NCBI RefSeq assembly: GCF_003258945.1
Contig: NZ_QLIX01000016.1
Coordinates: 1 to 64,000, forward strand
Direction of reading: 5' to 3'
Length of the DNA: 64,000 bases
From: Roseicella frigidaeris
GTDB lineage: Bacteria; Pseudomonadota; Alphaproteobacteria; Acetobacterales; Acetobacteraceae
The notes under the pieces were generated by a model. That model ran no database searches. It was not told the origin of the DNA and was given only the letters and a program-made list of their open reading frames with translations. The position numbers were made by a program, and so were the translations under genes. Positions within the stretch are counted from its first letter, which is position 1. Each line of letters opens with the position of its first letter. Shown here piece after piece: positions 26,865-34,345 of this stretch.

Positions 26865-29738
26865 ATGCCCCACCCGCCCCGCCTGCTCCTGCCCGACGCC
26901 CCGGCCCTGGTCGCGGCGCATGGGCGCGGCACCCTGCTGACCCCCGAGGGGGAGTTGCTCGAATTGCCGGCATCCGGGCTGCGGCGGGCGCTGGAGGACA
27001 TGGGGCCGCCGCTGCTGGTGCATGGGCCGGCCACGGCCCGCCGGCTCGACCTGCCGCGCTTCGACGCGGCCTTCGACCTGCTGGAGCTCTTCGCCTTCTG
27101 CCTGCCGGCGCGCCCGGCGGCGCCGACCGCGCGCGGCCTGGCGCTCGCCCTCGAGCTCGAGGCGCCGGCGAGCGACGCCGCGGCCGCCGCGCTGCTGCCG
27201 GAGATGGCGACCCTGCTGCTGCGCCGCCTCGCCGCCGGCCGCGGCCTGCCGCTGAACCGCGATGCCGCGATCCTCGCGGCGCAGATGCGGCAGGCGGCGG
27301 GCTGGCCCTGGGCCGAGGCGGTGCTGGCGGCGCTGGGGGAGCCGGAGGCGAAACCCTCGCTCGACCCCTACAAGGTCTGGCGCCGCCTGCCGGACTGGGA
27401 GGATCCCGGCCCCGCCCCGCCGCCGGCGAGCTTCGAGGTCTCCCCGGCCGAGGCGCGCGCCCGGCTCGGCGCCATCCTCGGCGAGGGGGCGGAGCAGCGG
27501 CCGAGCCAGGGCGACTACGCCTCGGCCGCCGCCGGCGCCTTTGCCCCGCGCGAGGATCGCGGCGCGCCGCATCTGGTGCTCGCCGAGGCCGGCACCGGCA
27601 CCGGCAAGACGCTCGGCTACATCGCCCCGGCCAGCCTCTGGGCCGAGCGCAACGGCGCCCCGGTCTGGATCTCCACCTACACCCGCAACCTGCAACGGCA
27701 GATCGACCAGGAGCTCGGCCGCCTCTATCCCGAGCCGGAGGAGCGCCGCCGCCGCGTCGTCGTCCGCAAGGGGCGGGAGAACTATCTCTGCCTGCTCAAC
27801 ATGGAGGAGATGCTCGGCCAGGCCACGCATCCCGACCTGGCGGTGCCGCTCGGCCTGGTCGCCCGCTGGGCGCTGGCGACGCGCGACGGCGACCTCATGG
27901 GCGGCGACTTCCCGGGCTGGATCGTGGAGCTGCACGGGCCGGCGGCGATCTGGCCGCTGGCCGACCGGCGCGGCGAATGCATCCGCTCCGCCTGCCCCCG
28001 CTACAAGCAGTGCTATGTCGAGCATTCCATCCGCCGCGCCCGCGGCGCCAGCCTCGTCGTCGCCAACCATGCGCTGGTGATGGTGCAGGCGGCGCTCGGC
28101 GGCGGCGAGGACGGCAAGCCGCTGCGCTACGTCTTCGACGAGGGCCACCACCTGTTCGATGCCGCGGATGCCGCCTTCAGCGCCGCCATCACCGGCGCCG
28201 AGACGGCCGAGCTGCGGCGCTGGCTGCTCGGCGCCGAGGGCGGCCGCAGCCGGGCCCGCGGGCTGCGGCGGCGGATCGAGGAGCTGGCCGGCGACATCCC
28301 CGAGCTGCTGCCGCCAATGGAGGCGGCGTTGCAGGCGGCGCGGGCGCTGCCCGGCCTCGGCTGGGTCACCCGGCTGTCGGAGGCGCCGCGCCCCAGGCCC
28401 GATCCGGCACCCGGCCCGGCGCCCGACCCGGCATTGGTGGAGAGCGATGCGGCGGGGGAGGCGGCCGCTCTGCCCGCCCTCTCCTCGGCGCGGGAACGGC
28501 CGGCCAATCCCACCGAGCAGTTTCTTCGCGCCGTCCGCCGGCAGGTGCTGGCGCGGGCGCCGGAGGAGGAGGGGCTCTACGACGCCGAATGCGACCTCCA
28601 CCCGCTGGGCGAGGACATCCCGGACGCGGCCGAGGCGCTGGAGCGGGCGCTGAAGCGGATCGAGGAGCCGCTGGTCCTGCTGCGGGACCGCCTCGCCGCG
28701 CGGCTCGAGGACGAGGTGGAGGAGCTCGAGACCGGCGACCGCATCCGCATCGAGACCGCGGCCCGGGGCATCGAGCGCCGCGCCCTGATCCCGCTGCGCG
28801 CCTGGCAGGCCATGCTGCGCAGCCTGCGCGAGCCGCCCTCGGCCCCGGGGGAGCGCCGCACCTTCGTCGACTGGCTGGCGCTGACCCGGCGCGAGGGGCG
28901 GGAGGTGGATGCCGGCATGCACCGCCACTGGCTCGACCCCACCATGCCCTTCGCGCTGACCGTCGCGGCGCCGGCGCATGGGCTGCTCGTCACCTCGGCG
29001 ACGCTGCGCGATGCCGGCCTCGCCGAGGCGCCCGAGGCGGCCTGGGCGGCGGCCGAGGCGCGCACCGGGGCGAGCCACCTGCCGGTGCCGGCGATCCGCG
29101 CCGCCGTGCCCTCGCCCTTCGACTATGCCGCCCGCACCCGCGCCTTCGTCGTCACCGATGTCGACAAGGCCCGCTCCGGCCAGGTGGCGGCGGCGATGCA
29201 GGCGCTGTTCCTCGCCGCCGGCGGCGGCGGGCTCGGCCTCTTCACCGCCATCCGCCGGCTGCGCGAGAGCTTCCACCGCATGGCCCCGGGCCTGGAGGCG
29301 CGCGGCATCCCGCTCTATGCCCAGCATGTCGATGCCATGGACAACGCGACCCTGGTCGATGTCTTCCGCGCCGAGGAGGATGCCTGCCTGCTGGGGACGG
29401 ATGCGATGCGCGACGGCGTCGACGTGCCGGGACGCTCGCTGCGGCTGCTGGTCTTCGACCGGGTGCCCTGGCCGCGCCCCTCCATCCTGCACCGGGAGCG
29501 GCGGATCCACCTCTCCGGCGGCGACCCCAAGGCCTATGACGACGCGCTGGCCCGGCACCGGCTGCGCCAGGCCTTCGGCCGGCTGATCCGCCGCGCCGAC
29601 GACCGCGGCGTCTTCGTCCTGCTCGACCGCTCCTGCCCCTCCCGCCTGCTGGCCGGGCTGCCGGAGGGGGTGCCGGTGCGGCGCACCGGCTTGGCCGAGG
29701 CGGTGGCCGAGACGCGGGACTTCCTGGCCCTGTCCTGA
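26865..29738 (+). CDS. DinG/XPD-like iron-sulfur DNA helicase
   Basis: A 957-residue SF2 5'-3' helicase of the DinG/Rad3 group. The Walker A is AEAGTGTGKT (240-249). Candidate [4Fe-4S] ligands follow: the Cys of ENYLCLL and those of GECIRSACPRYKQC. The DEAH box is FDEGHHLFD. The distal motifs VTSATLRD, LLGTDAMRDGVDVPG and RQAFGRLIRR lie in the C-terminal third. The N-terminal extension of about 230 residues has no motif I recognise. It probably unwinds R-loops or structured DNA during repair and replication. Confidence 0.9.
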   Translation: MPHPPRLLLPDAPALVAAHGRGTLLTPEGELLELPASGLRRALEDMGPPLLVHGPATARRLDLPRFDAAFDLLELFAFCLPARPAAPTARGLALALELEAPASDAAAAALLPEMATLLLRRLAAGRGLPLNRDAAILAAQMRQAAGWPWAEAVLAALGEPEAKPSLDPYKVWRRLPDWEDPGPAPPPASFEVSPAEARARLGAILGEGAEQRPSQGDYASAAAGAFAPREDRGAPHLVLAEAGTGTGKTLGYIAPASLWAERNGAPVWISTYTRNLQRQIDQELGRLYPEPEERRRRVVVRKGRENYLCLLNMEEMLGQATHPDLAVPLGLVARWALATRDGDLMGGDFPGWIVELHGPAAIWPLADRRGECIRSACPRYKQCYVEHSIRRARGASLVVANHALVMVQAALGGGEDGKPLRYVFDEGHHLFDAADAAFSAAITGAETAELRRWLLGAEGGRSRARGLRRRIEELAGDIPELLPPMEAALQAARALPGLGWVTRLSEAPRPRPDPAPGPAPDPALVESDAAGEAAALPALSSARERPANPTEQFLRAVRRQVLARAPEEEGLYDAECDLHPLGEDIPDAAEALERALKRIEEPLVLLRDRLAARLEDEVEELETGDRIRIETAARGIERRALIPLRAWQAMLRSLREPPSAPGERRTFVDWLALTRREGREVDAGMHRHWLDPTMPFALTVAAPAHGLLVTSATLRDAGLAEAPEAAWAAAEARTGASHLPVPAIRAAVPSPFDYAARTRAFVVTDVDKARSGQVAAAMQALFLAAGGGGLGLFTAIRRLRESFHRMAPGLEARGIPLYAQHVDAMDNATLVDVFRAEEDACLLGTDAMRDGVDVPGRSLRLLVFDRVPWPRPSILHRERRIHLSGGDPKAYDDALARHRLRQAFGRLIRRADDRGVFVLLDRSCPSRLLAGLPEGVPVRRTGLAEAVAETRDFLALS

Positions 29739-29855
29739 CGGCATGACGATAGCTTTGGTTGACGGGCCCTGCCTCCCGCGCGAGAGCGGCAGCGGGGGGA
29801 GCAGGAGGGCATCGCGGCAGCCGCGGCGCGGCCAGCCCCCGAACAGCGAGGTCGC

Positions 29856-30272
29856 ATGCCCATTACCCGATTCAACCCGCAGGAGGCGCTGGTCTGCGCC
29901 ATGGTGCTGATGGCGGCCTCGGACCGGAACATGACCGATGCCGAGGTGGGGGCCATGTCCCGGCTGGTGCAGGAACTGCCGGTCTTCAGCGACTTCCATC
30001 CCTCGAACATCGCCAGCGTCACCGAGACCTGCCTCAATCTGCTGAAGCGCGAGGACGGGCTCGACCGTGCCATGGCCCTGATCGGCGACGCCCTGCCGCA
30101 GCGGCTGCGCGAGACCGCCTACCTGCTGGCCTGCGAGGTGGCCGCGGCGGATGGCGAGGCCTCGCAGGGCGAGCTGCAATTCCTCCAGGACCTGCGCATC
30201 GCCCTCGACCTCGACCGGCTGATCGCCGGGGCGATCGAGCGGGCGGCGAAGGCGCGCTACCAGGTCATCTGA
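29856..30272 (+). CDS. TerB-like protein
   Basis: A 138-residue all-helical TerB-fold protein. Each half carries the acidic metal-binding pattern typical of TerB (AASDRNMTDAEVGAM and AAADGEASQGELQFL). TerB domains are linked to tellurite resistance and membrane-stress signalling, but many chromosomal single-domain members have no assigned role. It follows the helicase gene by 117 bp. A family A hairpin repeat begins just after its stop. A TerC homologue is elsewhere (37.1 kb), not adjacent. Confidence 0.85.
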   Translation: MPITRFNPQEALVCAMVLMAASDRNMTDAEVGAMSRLVQELPVFSDFHPSNIASVTETCLNLLKREDGLDRAMALIGDALPQRLRETAYLLACEVAAADGEASQGELQFLQDLRIALDLDRLIAGAIERAAKARYQVI

Positions 30273-30279
30273 GAGCAAC

Positions 30280-30359
30280 GGCGCCCTCAGGCGCCGGGCG
30301 CGAACCTCCGGCTCGCCTGGCTGCGCGGCATAGGCCGCGGCGCCTTCAGGCGCCGCCGG
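30280..30359 (-). repeat. Hairpin repeat family A, copy 3
   Basis: Contains CGGCGCCCTCAGGCGCCGGGC, the conserved CGAACCTCCGGCTCGCC, GCGCGGCATAGGCCGCG and GGCGCCTTCAGGCGCC, the reverse-oriented equivalents of copy 1 modules. It sits between the convergent terB-like gene and the 198-aa membrane protein gene, where it probably ends both transcripts. Confidence 0.7.
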
Positions 30360-30942
30360 TCCAGGGGCGGAGCGGCTCTGGGATGCGGAAATCCGCCGGC
30401 ACCTCGAAATCCCGCGCCGCGCCGCGCATCTGCGCCGCCGGCCGCGGCATGCCGCGACGGTCGCCGTAGTCGCGATGCGCGAGCCGCCGCGCCTGCCGGC
30501 GTCGCGCCCCCATGGCCCGGCTGCACAGCAGGTCGAGCGCCGCGACCCCGGCGACCGCGGCAATGGCGAGGCCGATCCGCTGCCGTTGCCGGCCATGGCC
30601 GGCCAGGCCGACGGCGAGGGTGCCGAGATCGAGCGCGTCCCCGGCCACCCGGCCCCAGAGCCAGGGCGTCGGATCGCGGCTGGCGAGGATGCCGAGACCG
30701 GTGGCGATCTCCCGCGCGCCGTAGCTCTCGATCAGCCGCTCATGGCCGCGCAGGCCGAAGCCGCGGGTGAAGGCGTGCGGCGCCAGAATCTCGGCCAGGC
30801 CGAGGCCGAGGCTGAACCAGCCGAGCCCGCGCACCGTGGCGAGGGTGGCATCGCGCGGCGCCTGCCCGGCCCGCGCCTGGCGGGCCCGCCCGCCCATGGC
30901 CTGCCCGCTCATGGCCTGCCCGCTCATGGCCTGCCCGCTCAT
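30346..30942 (-). CDS. Small membrane protein with MSGQA repeats at the start
   Basis: A 198-residue protein with about three hydrophobic segments (LGWFSLGLGLAEIL; LWGRVAGDALDLGTLAVGLA; IGLAIAAVAGVAALDLL) and a basic, Pro-rich tail. Similar proteins are common in Acetobacteraceae near zinc alcohol dehydrogenases and polyketide cyclase-like genes; no function is assigned. The first 15 residues are MSGQA three times, from a 15-bp tandem repeat that creates three equivalent ATGs (30942, 30927, 30912). The first overlaps the dehydrogenase stop as ATGA, so translation is probably coupled. Confidence 0.75.
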   Translation of the reverse strand: MSGQAMSGQAMSGQAMGGRARQARAGQAPRDATLATVRGLGWFSLGLGLAEILAPHAFTRGFGLRGHERLIESYGAREIATGLGILASRDPTPWLWGRVAGDALDLGTLAVGLAGHGRQRQRIGLAIAAVAGVAALDLLCSRAMGARRRQARRLAHRDYGDRRGMPRPAAQMRGAARDFEVPADFRIPEPLRPWTGGA

Positions 30943-32108
30943 GGCCGGATCACCACCTTGATGCAGCTATCCTGCTTGTCGCGGAAGGTCTTGTACATCG
31001 CCGGCCCCTCGGCGAGGCCGATGCGGTGGGTGATGACGAAGGAGGGGTCGATCTGCCCCTGCTCGATCCGCCGCAGCAGGTCGTCGGTCCAGCGCTTCAC
31101 ATGGGTCTGGCCGGTGCGGATGGTCAGGCCCTTGTTCATCGCCATGCCGAACGGCACCTTGTCCAGCACCCCGCCATAGACGCCGGGCACCGAGAGCACG
31201 CCGGCTGGGCGGCAGACATACATCATCTCGCGCAGCACATGCGGCCGGTCGGTCTCCAGCATCACCGTCTGCTTCACCGCGTCGTAGATCGAATCGAGCG
31301 TCGCCGTGGCATGCGCCTCCATGCCGACGGCATCGATGCACTTCTCCGGCCCCTTGCCATGGGTCAGCTCGTTCAGCCGCTCGACCACGCTCTCGGCCGA
31401 GAAGTCGATTGGGATGGCGCCGCCGGCCTGGGCCATGGAGAGCCGCTCCGGCATGCGGTCGATGGCGATGACCTGGCGGGCGCCGAGCAGGACGGCGCTG
31501 CGGATCGCCATCTGGCCGACCGGGCCGCAGCCCCAGACCGCCACCGTGTCCTCCGGCTGGATGTCGCACTGCACGGCGGCCTGCCAGCCGGTCGGGAAGA
31601 TGTCGGAGAGGAAGAGCACCTGCTCGTCGGTCAGGCTCTCCGGCACCTTGATATGGGTGCGGTCGGCGAAGGGCACGCGGAGATACTCCGCCTGGCCGCC
31701 CGGATAGCCGCCGGTCAGGTGGGTGTAGCCGAAGAGGCCGGCGGTGGTGTGGCCGAAGGCCTTGTCGCCGAGGCCCTTGTTGCGGTTGCTGCGCTCGCAG
31801 ACGCTGAAATTGCCGCGCCGGCACTGCTCGCACTCGCCGCAGGTGATGGTGAAGGGGATCACCACCCGGTCGCCGCGCTTCAGCCCCTGGCAATCCGGCC
31901 CCACCTCCTCGACCACGCCCATGGTCTCGTGGCCCATGATGTCGCCCCGTTCCATGCCGGGGATGACGTTGTCGTAGAGATGCAGGTCGGAGCCGCAGAT
32001 GGCGCAGCTGGTGACGCGGATGATGGCGTCCCGCGGCTGCTCGATCCGCGGATCGGGGACGCTGTCGCATCGGATGTCGTGCTTGCCGTGCCAGACCAGT
32101 GCGCGCAT
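30939..32108 (-). CDS. Zinc-dependent alcohol/formaldehyde dehydrogenase
   Basis: A 389-residue medium-chain dehydrogenase of the glutathione-independent formaldehyde-dehydrogenase-like subgroup. Catalytic zinc ligands are in CAICGSDLH and GHETMG. The structural zinc site is CGECEQCRRGNFSVC (four cysteines). VAVWGCGPVGQMAI is the NAD-binding motif. Substrates of this subgroup include formaldehyde and other small aldehydes or alcohols; many members are uncharacterised. The membrane protein gene starts within its stop codon on the same strand. Confidence 0.9.
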   Translation of the reverse strand: MRALVWHGKHDIRCDSVPDPRIEQPRDAIIRVTSCAICGSDLHLYDNVIPGMERGDIMGHETMGVVEEVGPDCQGLKRGDRVVIPFTITCGECEQCRRGNFSVCERSNRNKGLGDKAFGHTTAGLFGYTHLTGGYPGGQAEYLRVPFADRTHIKVPESLTDEQVLFLSDIFPTGWQAAVQCDIQPEDTVAVWGCGPVGQMAIRSAVLLGARQVIAIDRMPERLSMAQAGGAIPIDFSAESVVERLNELTHGKGPEKCIDAVGMEAHATATLDSIYDAVKQTVMLETDRPHVLREMMYVCRPAGVLSVPGVYGGVLDKVPFGMAMNKGLTIRTGQTHVKRWTDDLLRRIEQGQIDPSFVITHRIGLAEGPAMYKTFRDKQDSCIKVVIRP

Positions 32109-32204
32109 CGCCGCCCGTCTCCCTTGCCGATCGCCGTGTCCGGTGCCGAACGCGGCGGAGGCGGCCGGGTTAACCGGGAGCGGCGAAGGATCGGCGCTGG
32201 GGCG

Positions 32205-33179
32205 CTACAGCGTCTCCGCCGGCGCCAGCGCGCAGGGATGGGCCGGGTCGCCGGCCTCCACCTGCAGCGTGGCGTGGCCGATGCCGAAGCGCGCCTTGAG
32301 CTGCCGGCCGGTCTCGGCGAGGAAGCCGTCATCCGCCGCGCGGTCGGGCCGGACCAGATGCGCGGTCAGCGCCGTCTCGGTGGTCGAGAGCGCCCAGATA
32401 TGCAGGTCGTGCACCGCCCGCACGCCGGGCTGCGCCCGCAGGAAGGCGGCGACCGCGGCGGGGTCGATGCCGGCCGGCACCGCATCCATGGCGAGATCGA
32501 CCGAATCCCGCAGCAGCCCCCAGCTGCTCCAGAAGATGACGCCGGCGATGGCGAGGCCGAGCAGGGGATCGACCCAGAACCAGCCGGTGGCCTGGATCAG
32601 CAGGGCGCCGAGCACGACGCCGGCGGAGACGCCGGCATCCGCCACCATGTGCAGATAGGCGCCGCGGCGGTTGAGGTCCGCCTCGCGGCCGCGGGCGAAG
32701 AGCAGGGCGGTGCCGGCATTCACCAGGATGCCGGCGGCGGCGACCCAGAGCATGAAGCCGGTGGCCAGCGGCTCCGGCTGCAGCAGGCGCTGGATGGATT
32801 CGAGGGCGATCGCCCCGACCGCGACCAGCAGCAGCATGGCGTTGCCGAGGGCGGCGAGGATGGTGCCGCGGTGGAAGCCATAGGTGCGCCGCGCGCTCGG
32901 CAGCCGCCGGGTCAGCCGCGCCGCGACCCAGGCCAGCACCAGGCCGAGCACGTCGGAGAGGTTGTGCCCGGCATCGGCGAGCAGCGCCATGGAGCCGGCG
33001 AGGAAGCCGGCCGCGCCCTCGAGCAGGACGAAGCCGAGGTTGAGGGAGACGGCGAGGGCGAAGCCCCGCTCCTCCGGCCGCGGCCCGTGCTGGTGATGGG
33101 CATGGCCGTGCCCATGGTCATGCCCGTGGTCATGAGCATGCCCGTGGTCGTGGGCGTGCGGCGCGCGATCCTGCCCCAT
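32205..33179 (-). CDS. Cation diffusion facilitator (zinc exporter, CzcD-like)
   Basis: A 324-residue CDF transporter. The N-terminus is very His-rich (HAHDHGHAHDHGHDHGHG), a metal-binding tail. Six membrane helices follow; site residues lie in LADAGHNLSD (TM2) and HMVADAGVSAG (TM5). A cytoplasmic ferredoxin-like domain (AVHDLHIWALS) closes the protein. It probably expels Zn(II), Co(II) or Cd(II) using the proton gradient. A longer frame reaching 33311 is proline/arginine-rich and rejected; the chosen ATG begins the family-like N-terminus. Confidence 0.92.
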   Translation of the reverse strand: MGQDRAPHAHDHGHAHDHGHDHGHGHAHHQHGPRPEERGFALAVSLNLGFVLLEGAAGFLAGSMALLADAGHNLSDVLGLVLAWVAARLTRRLPSARRTYGFHRGTILAALGNAMLLLVAVGAIALESIQRLLQPEPLATGFMLWVAAAGILVNAGTALLFARGREADLNRRGAYLHMVADAGVSAGVVLGALLIQATGWFWVDPLLGLAIAGVIFWSSWGLLRDSVDLAMDAVPAGIDPAAVAAFLRAQPGVRAVHDLHIWALSTTETALTAHLVRPDRAADDGFLAETGRQLKARFGIGHATLQVEAGDPAHPCALAPAETL

Positions 33180-33316
33180 GGCCGACCTCAGCAGCGCCCC
33201 GGCGCGGCGCGGTGCGGCGGGCCAGGGAGCAGCGGGCCAGGGAGGCGAGACGGCAGGGTCGGTCGGGTGGTGGTCATGGGCGGGCCTCCTCCGCGGCCGA
33301 GCATAGCGCAAAAGGA

Positions 33317-33346
33317 AGGGCCCCGGAGGCTTCCCCCCGGGGCCCT
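33317..33346 (-). terminator. Rho-independent terminator of the BI-1 gene
   Basis: AGGGCCCCGG (33317-33326) pairs perfectly with CCGGGGCCCT (33337-33346). Read on the minus strand it is followed by TTCCTTTTG, a reasonable U tract. It ends the leftward Bax-inhibitor-like transcript. Confidence 0.8.
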
Positions 33347-33371
33347 GTTCAGGCCGTGCCGCGGCGGCGGC

Positions 33372-34166
33372 TCAGCTGTCGCTCTGCCGCACGCCCACGA
33401 GCTGCAGCAGCAGCGTGAAGAGGTTGATGAAGTTCAGGTAGAGGCCCAGCGCGTCCATCACGCTGCGCTTGCCCGCCTCGTCCGTGCCGGCGGCGTAGGA
33501 ATACTCGATGTAGTCGGCCTTGATCCGCTGCGTGTCATAGGCGGTGAGGCCGAGGAAGACGACCACGCCGATGACGCTGATGGCGAATTGCAGCGCCGAA
33601 CTCTGCATGAACATGTTGACCAGCCCGGCGATGATGATGCCGATCAGGCCCATGAGCATGAGGCTGCCCATCTTCGTCAGGTCGGCGCGCGTGGTGTAGC
33701 CGTAGAGGCTGACCGCCGCGTACATCGCCGCCGCGATGAAGAAGGTGCTGGCGATGGAGGCGCCGGTGTAGCGCCAGGCCAGGTTGCTCAGGCTCGCGCC
33801 CATGCAGACGCAGAAGGCCCAGAACAGGGCTTGCGCCGCCGTCTTGCTCAGTCGGTTGTAGCCGAAGCTCAAGACGAGCGTGAAGGCCAGCGGCGAGAGC
33901 GCGGCGACCCAGAACAGCAGCGTCGGCTGCACCACGAGCCGGCCCGAGGGCGTCCGACCGATGGTGTAGAACAGCTCCTGGATCGCCGGGATGCTCACCA
34001 CCGCGAACGCCACGATTCCGGTGAGCAGCAGCCCCGAGGCCATCCAGTTGTAGACCCGGAGCATGTACGCCCGGAGCCCGGCATCGACGGCGGCCGCGTC
34101 GGCGGTCGCAGTGCGACCCCAGCCAGGCGCACCCGTCTGGTATCGATAGTCGGGTTGAAGGGCCAT
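33372..34166 (-). CDS. Bax inhibitor-1/YccA family membrane protein
   Basis: A 264-residue protein with seven hydrophobic helices (for example VYNWMASGLLLTGIVAFAVVS and LMLMGLIGIIIAGLVNMFM). The C-terminal signature AYDTQRIK and the final LNFINLFTLLLQLVG are conserved in the BI-1 (UPF0005) family. Members are pH-sensitive calcium leak channels (BsYetJ) or FtsH modulators (YccA). The length is typical of alphaproteobacterial members. A good promoter lies upstream and an intrinsic terminator downstream, so this is a single-gene transcript. Confidence 0.92.
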   Translation of the reverse strand: MALQPDYRYQTGAPGWGRTATADAAAVDAGLRAYMLRVYNWMASGLLLTGIVAFAVVSIPAIQELFYTIGRTPSGRLVVQPTLLFWVAALSPLAFTLVLSFGYNRLSKTAAQALFWAFCVCMGASLSNLAWRYTGASIASTFFIAAAMYAAVSLYGYTTRADLTKMGSLMLMGLIGIIIAGLVNMFMQSSALQFAISVIGVVVFLGLTAYDTQRIKADYIEYSYAAGTDEAGKRSVMDALGLYLNFINLFTLLLQLVGVRQSDS

Positions 34167-34207
34167 AGGTGTCTCAAGCCTCCCAAGGGGGGATATCCCG
34201 CAGCATG

Positions 34208-34237
34208 GTTATATGGAGAGTTTGTAACCCGTTTCAA
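34208..34237 (-). promoter_or_regulatory. Promoter of the BI-1 gene
   Basis: On the minus strand, TTGAAA (34237-34232) and TATAAC (34213-34208) are separated by 18 bp. The extended -10 context CTCCATATAAC also resembles the heat-shock sigma-32 -10 element (CCCCATAT), so either sigma-70 or sigma-32 is possible. GGGAGG, a Shine-Dalgarno, lies about 15 bp before the ATG at 34166. Confidence 0.6.
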
Positions 34238-34345
34238 CGGGATTCCGCGCGAATCCCGCCACCGCCCCAGCCGGCGCGCGGTCCGCCGGCAAGGCGACTG
34301 TAGGCGTGTCGTTGGCATCCTGCATGTTGCGAAACGTGAAATCCA

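Noticed and set aside
26616-30596. 1326-residue minus-strand ORF across the DinG-like helicase
   Set aside because: No recognised domain, Arg/Gly/Ala-rich composition, antisense to a gene with all helicase motifs.
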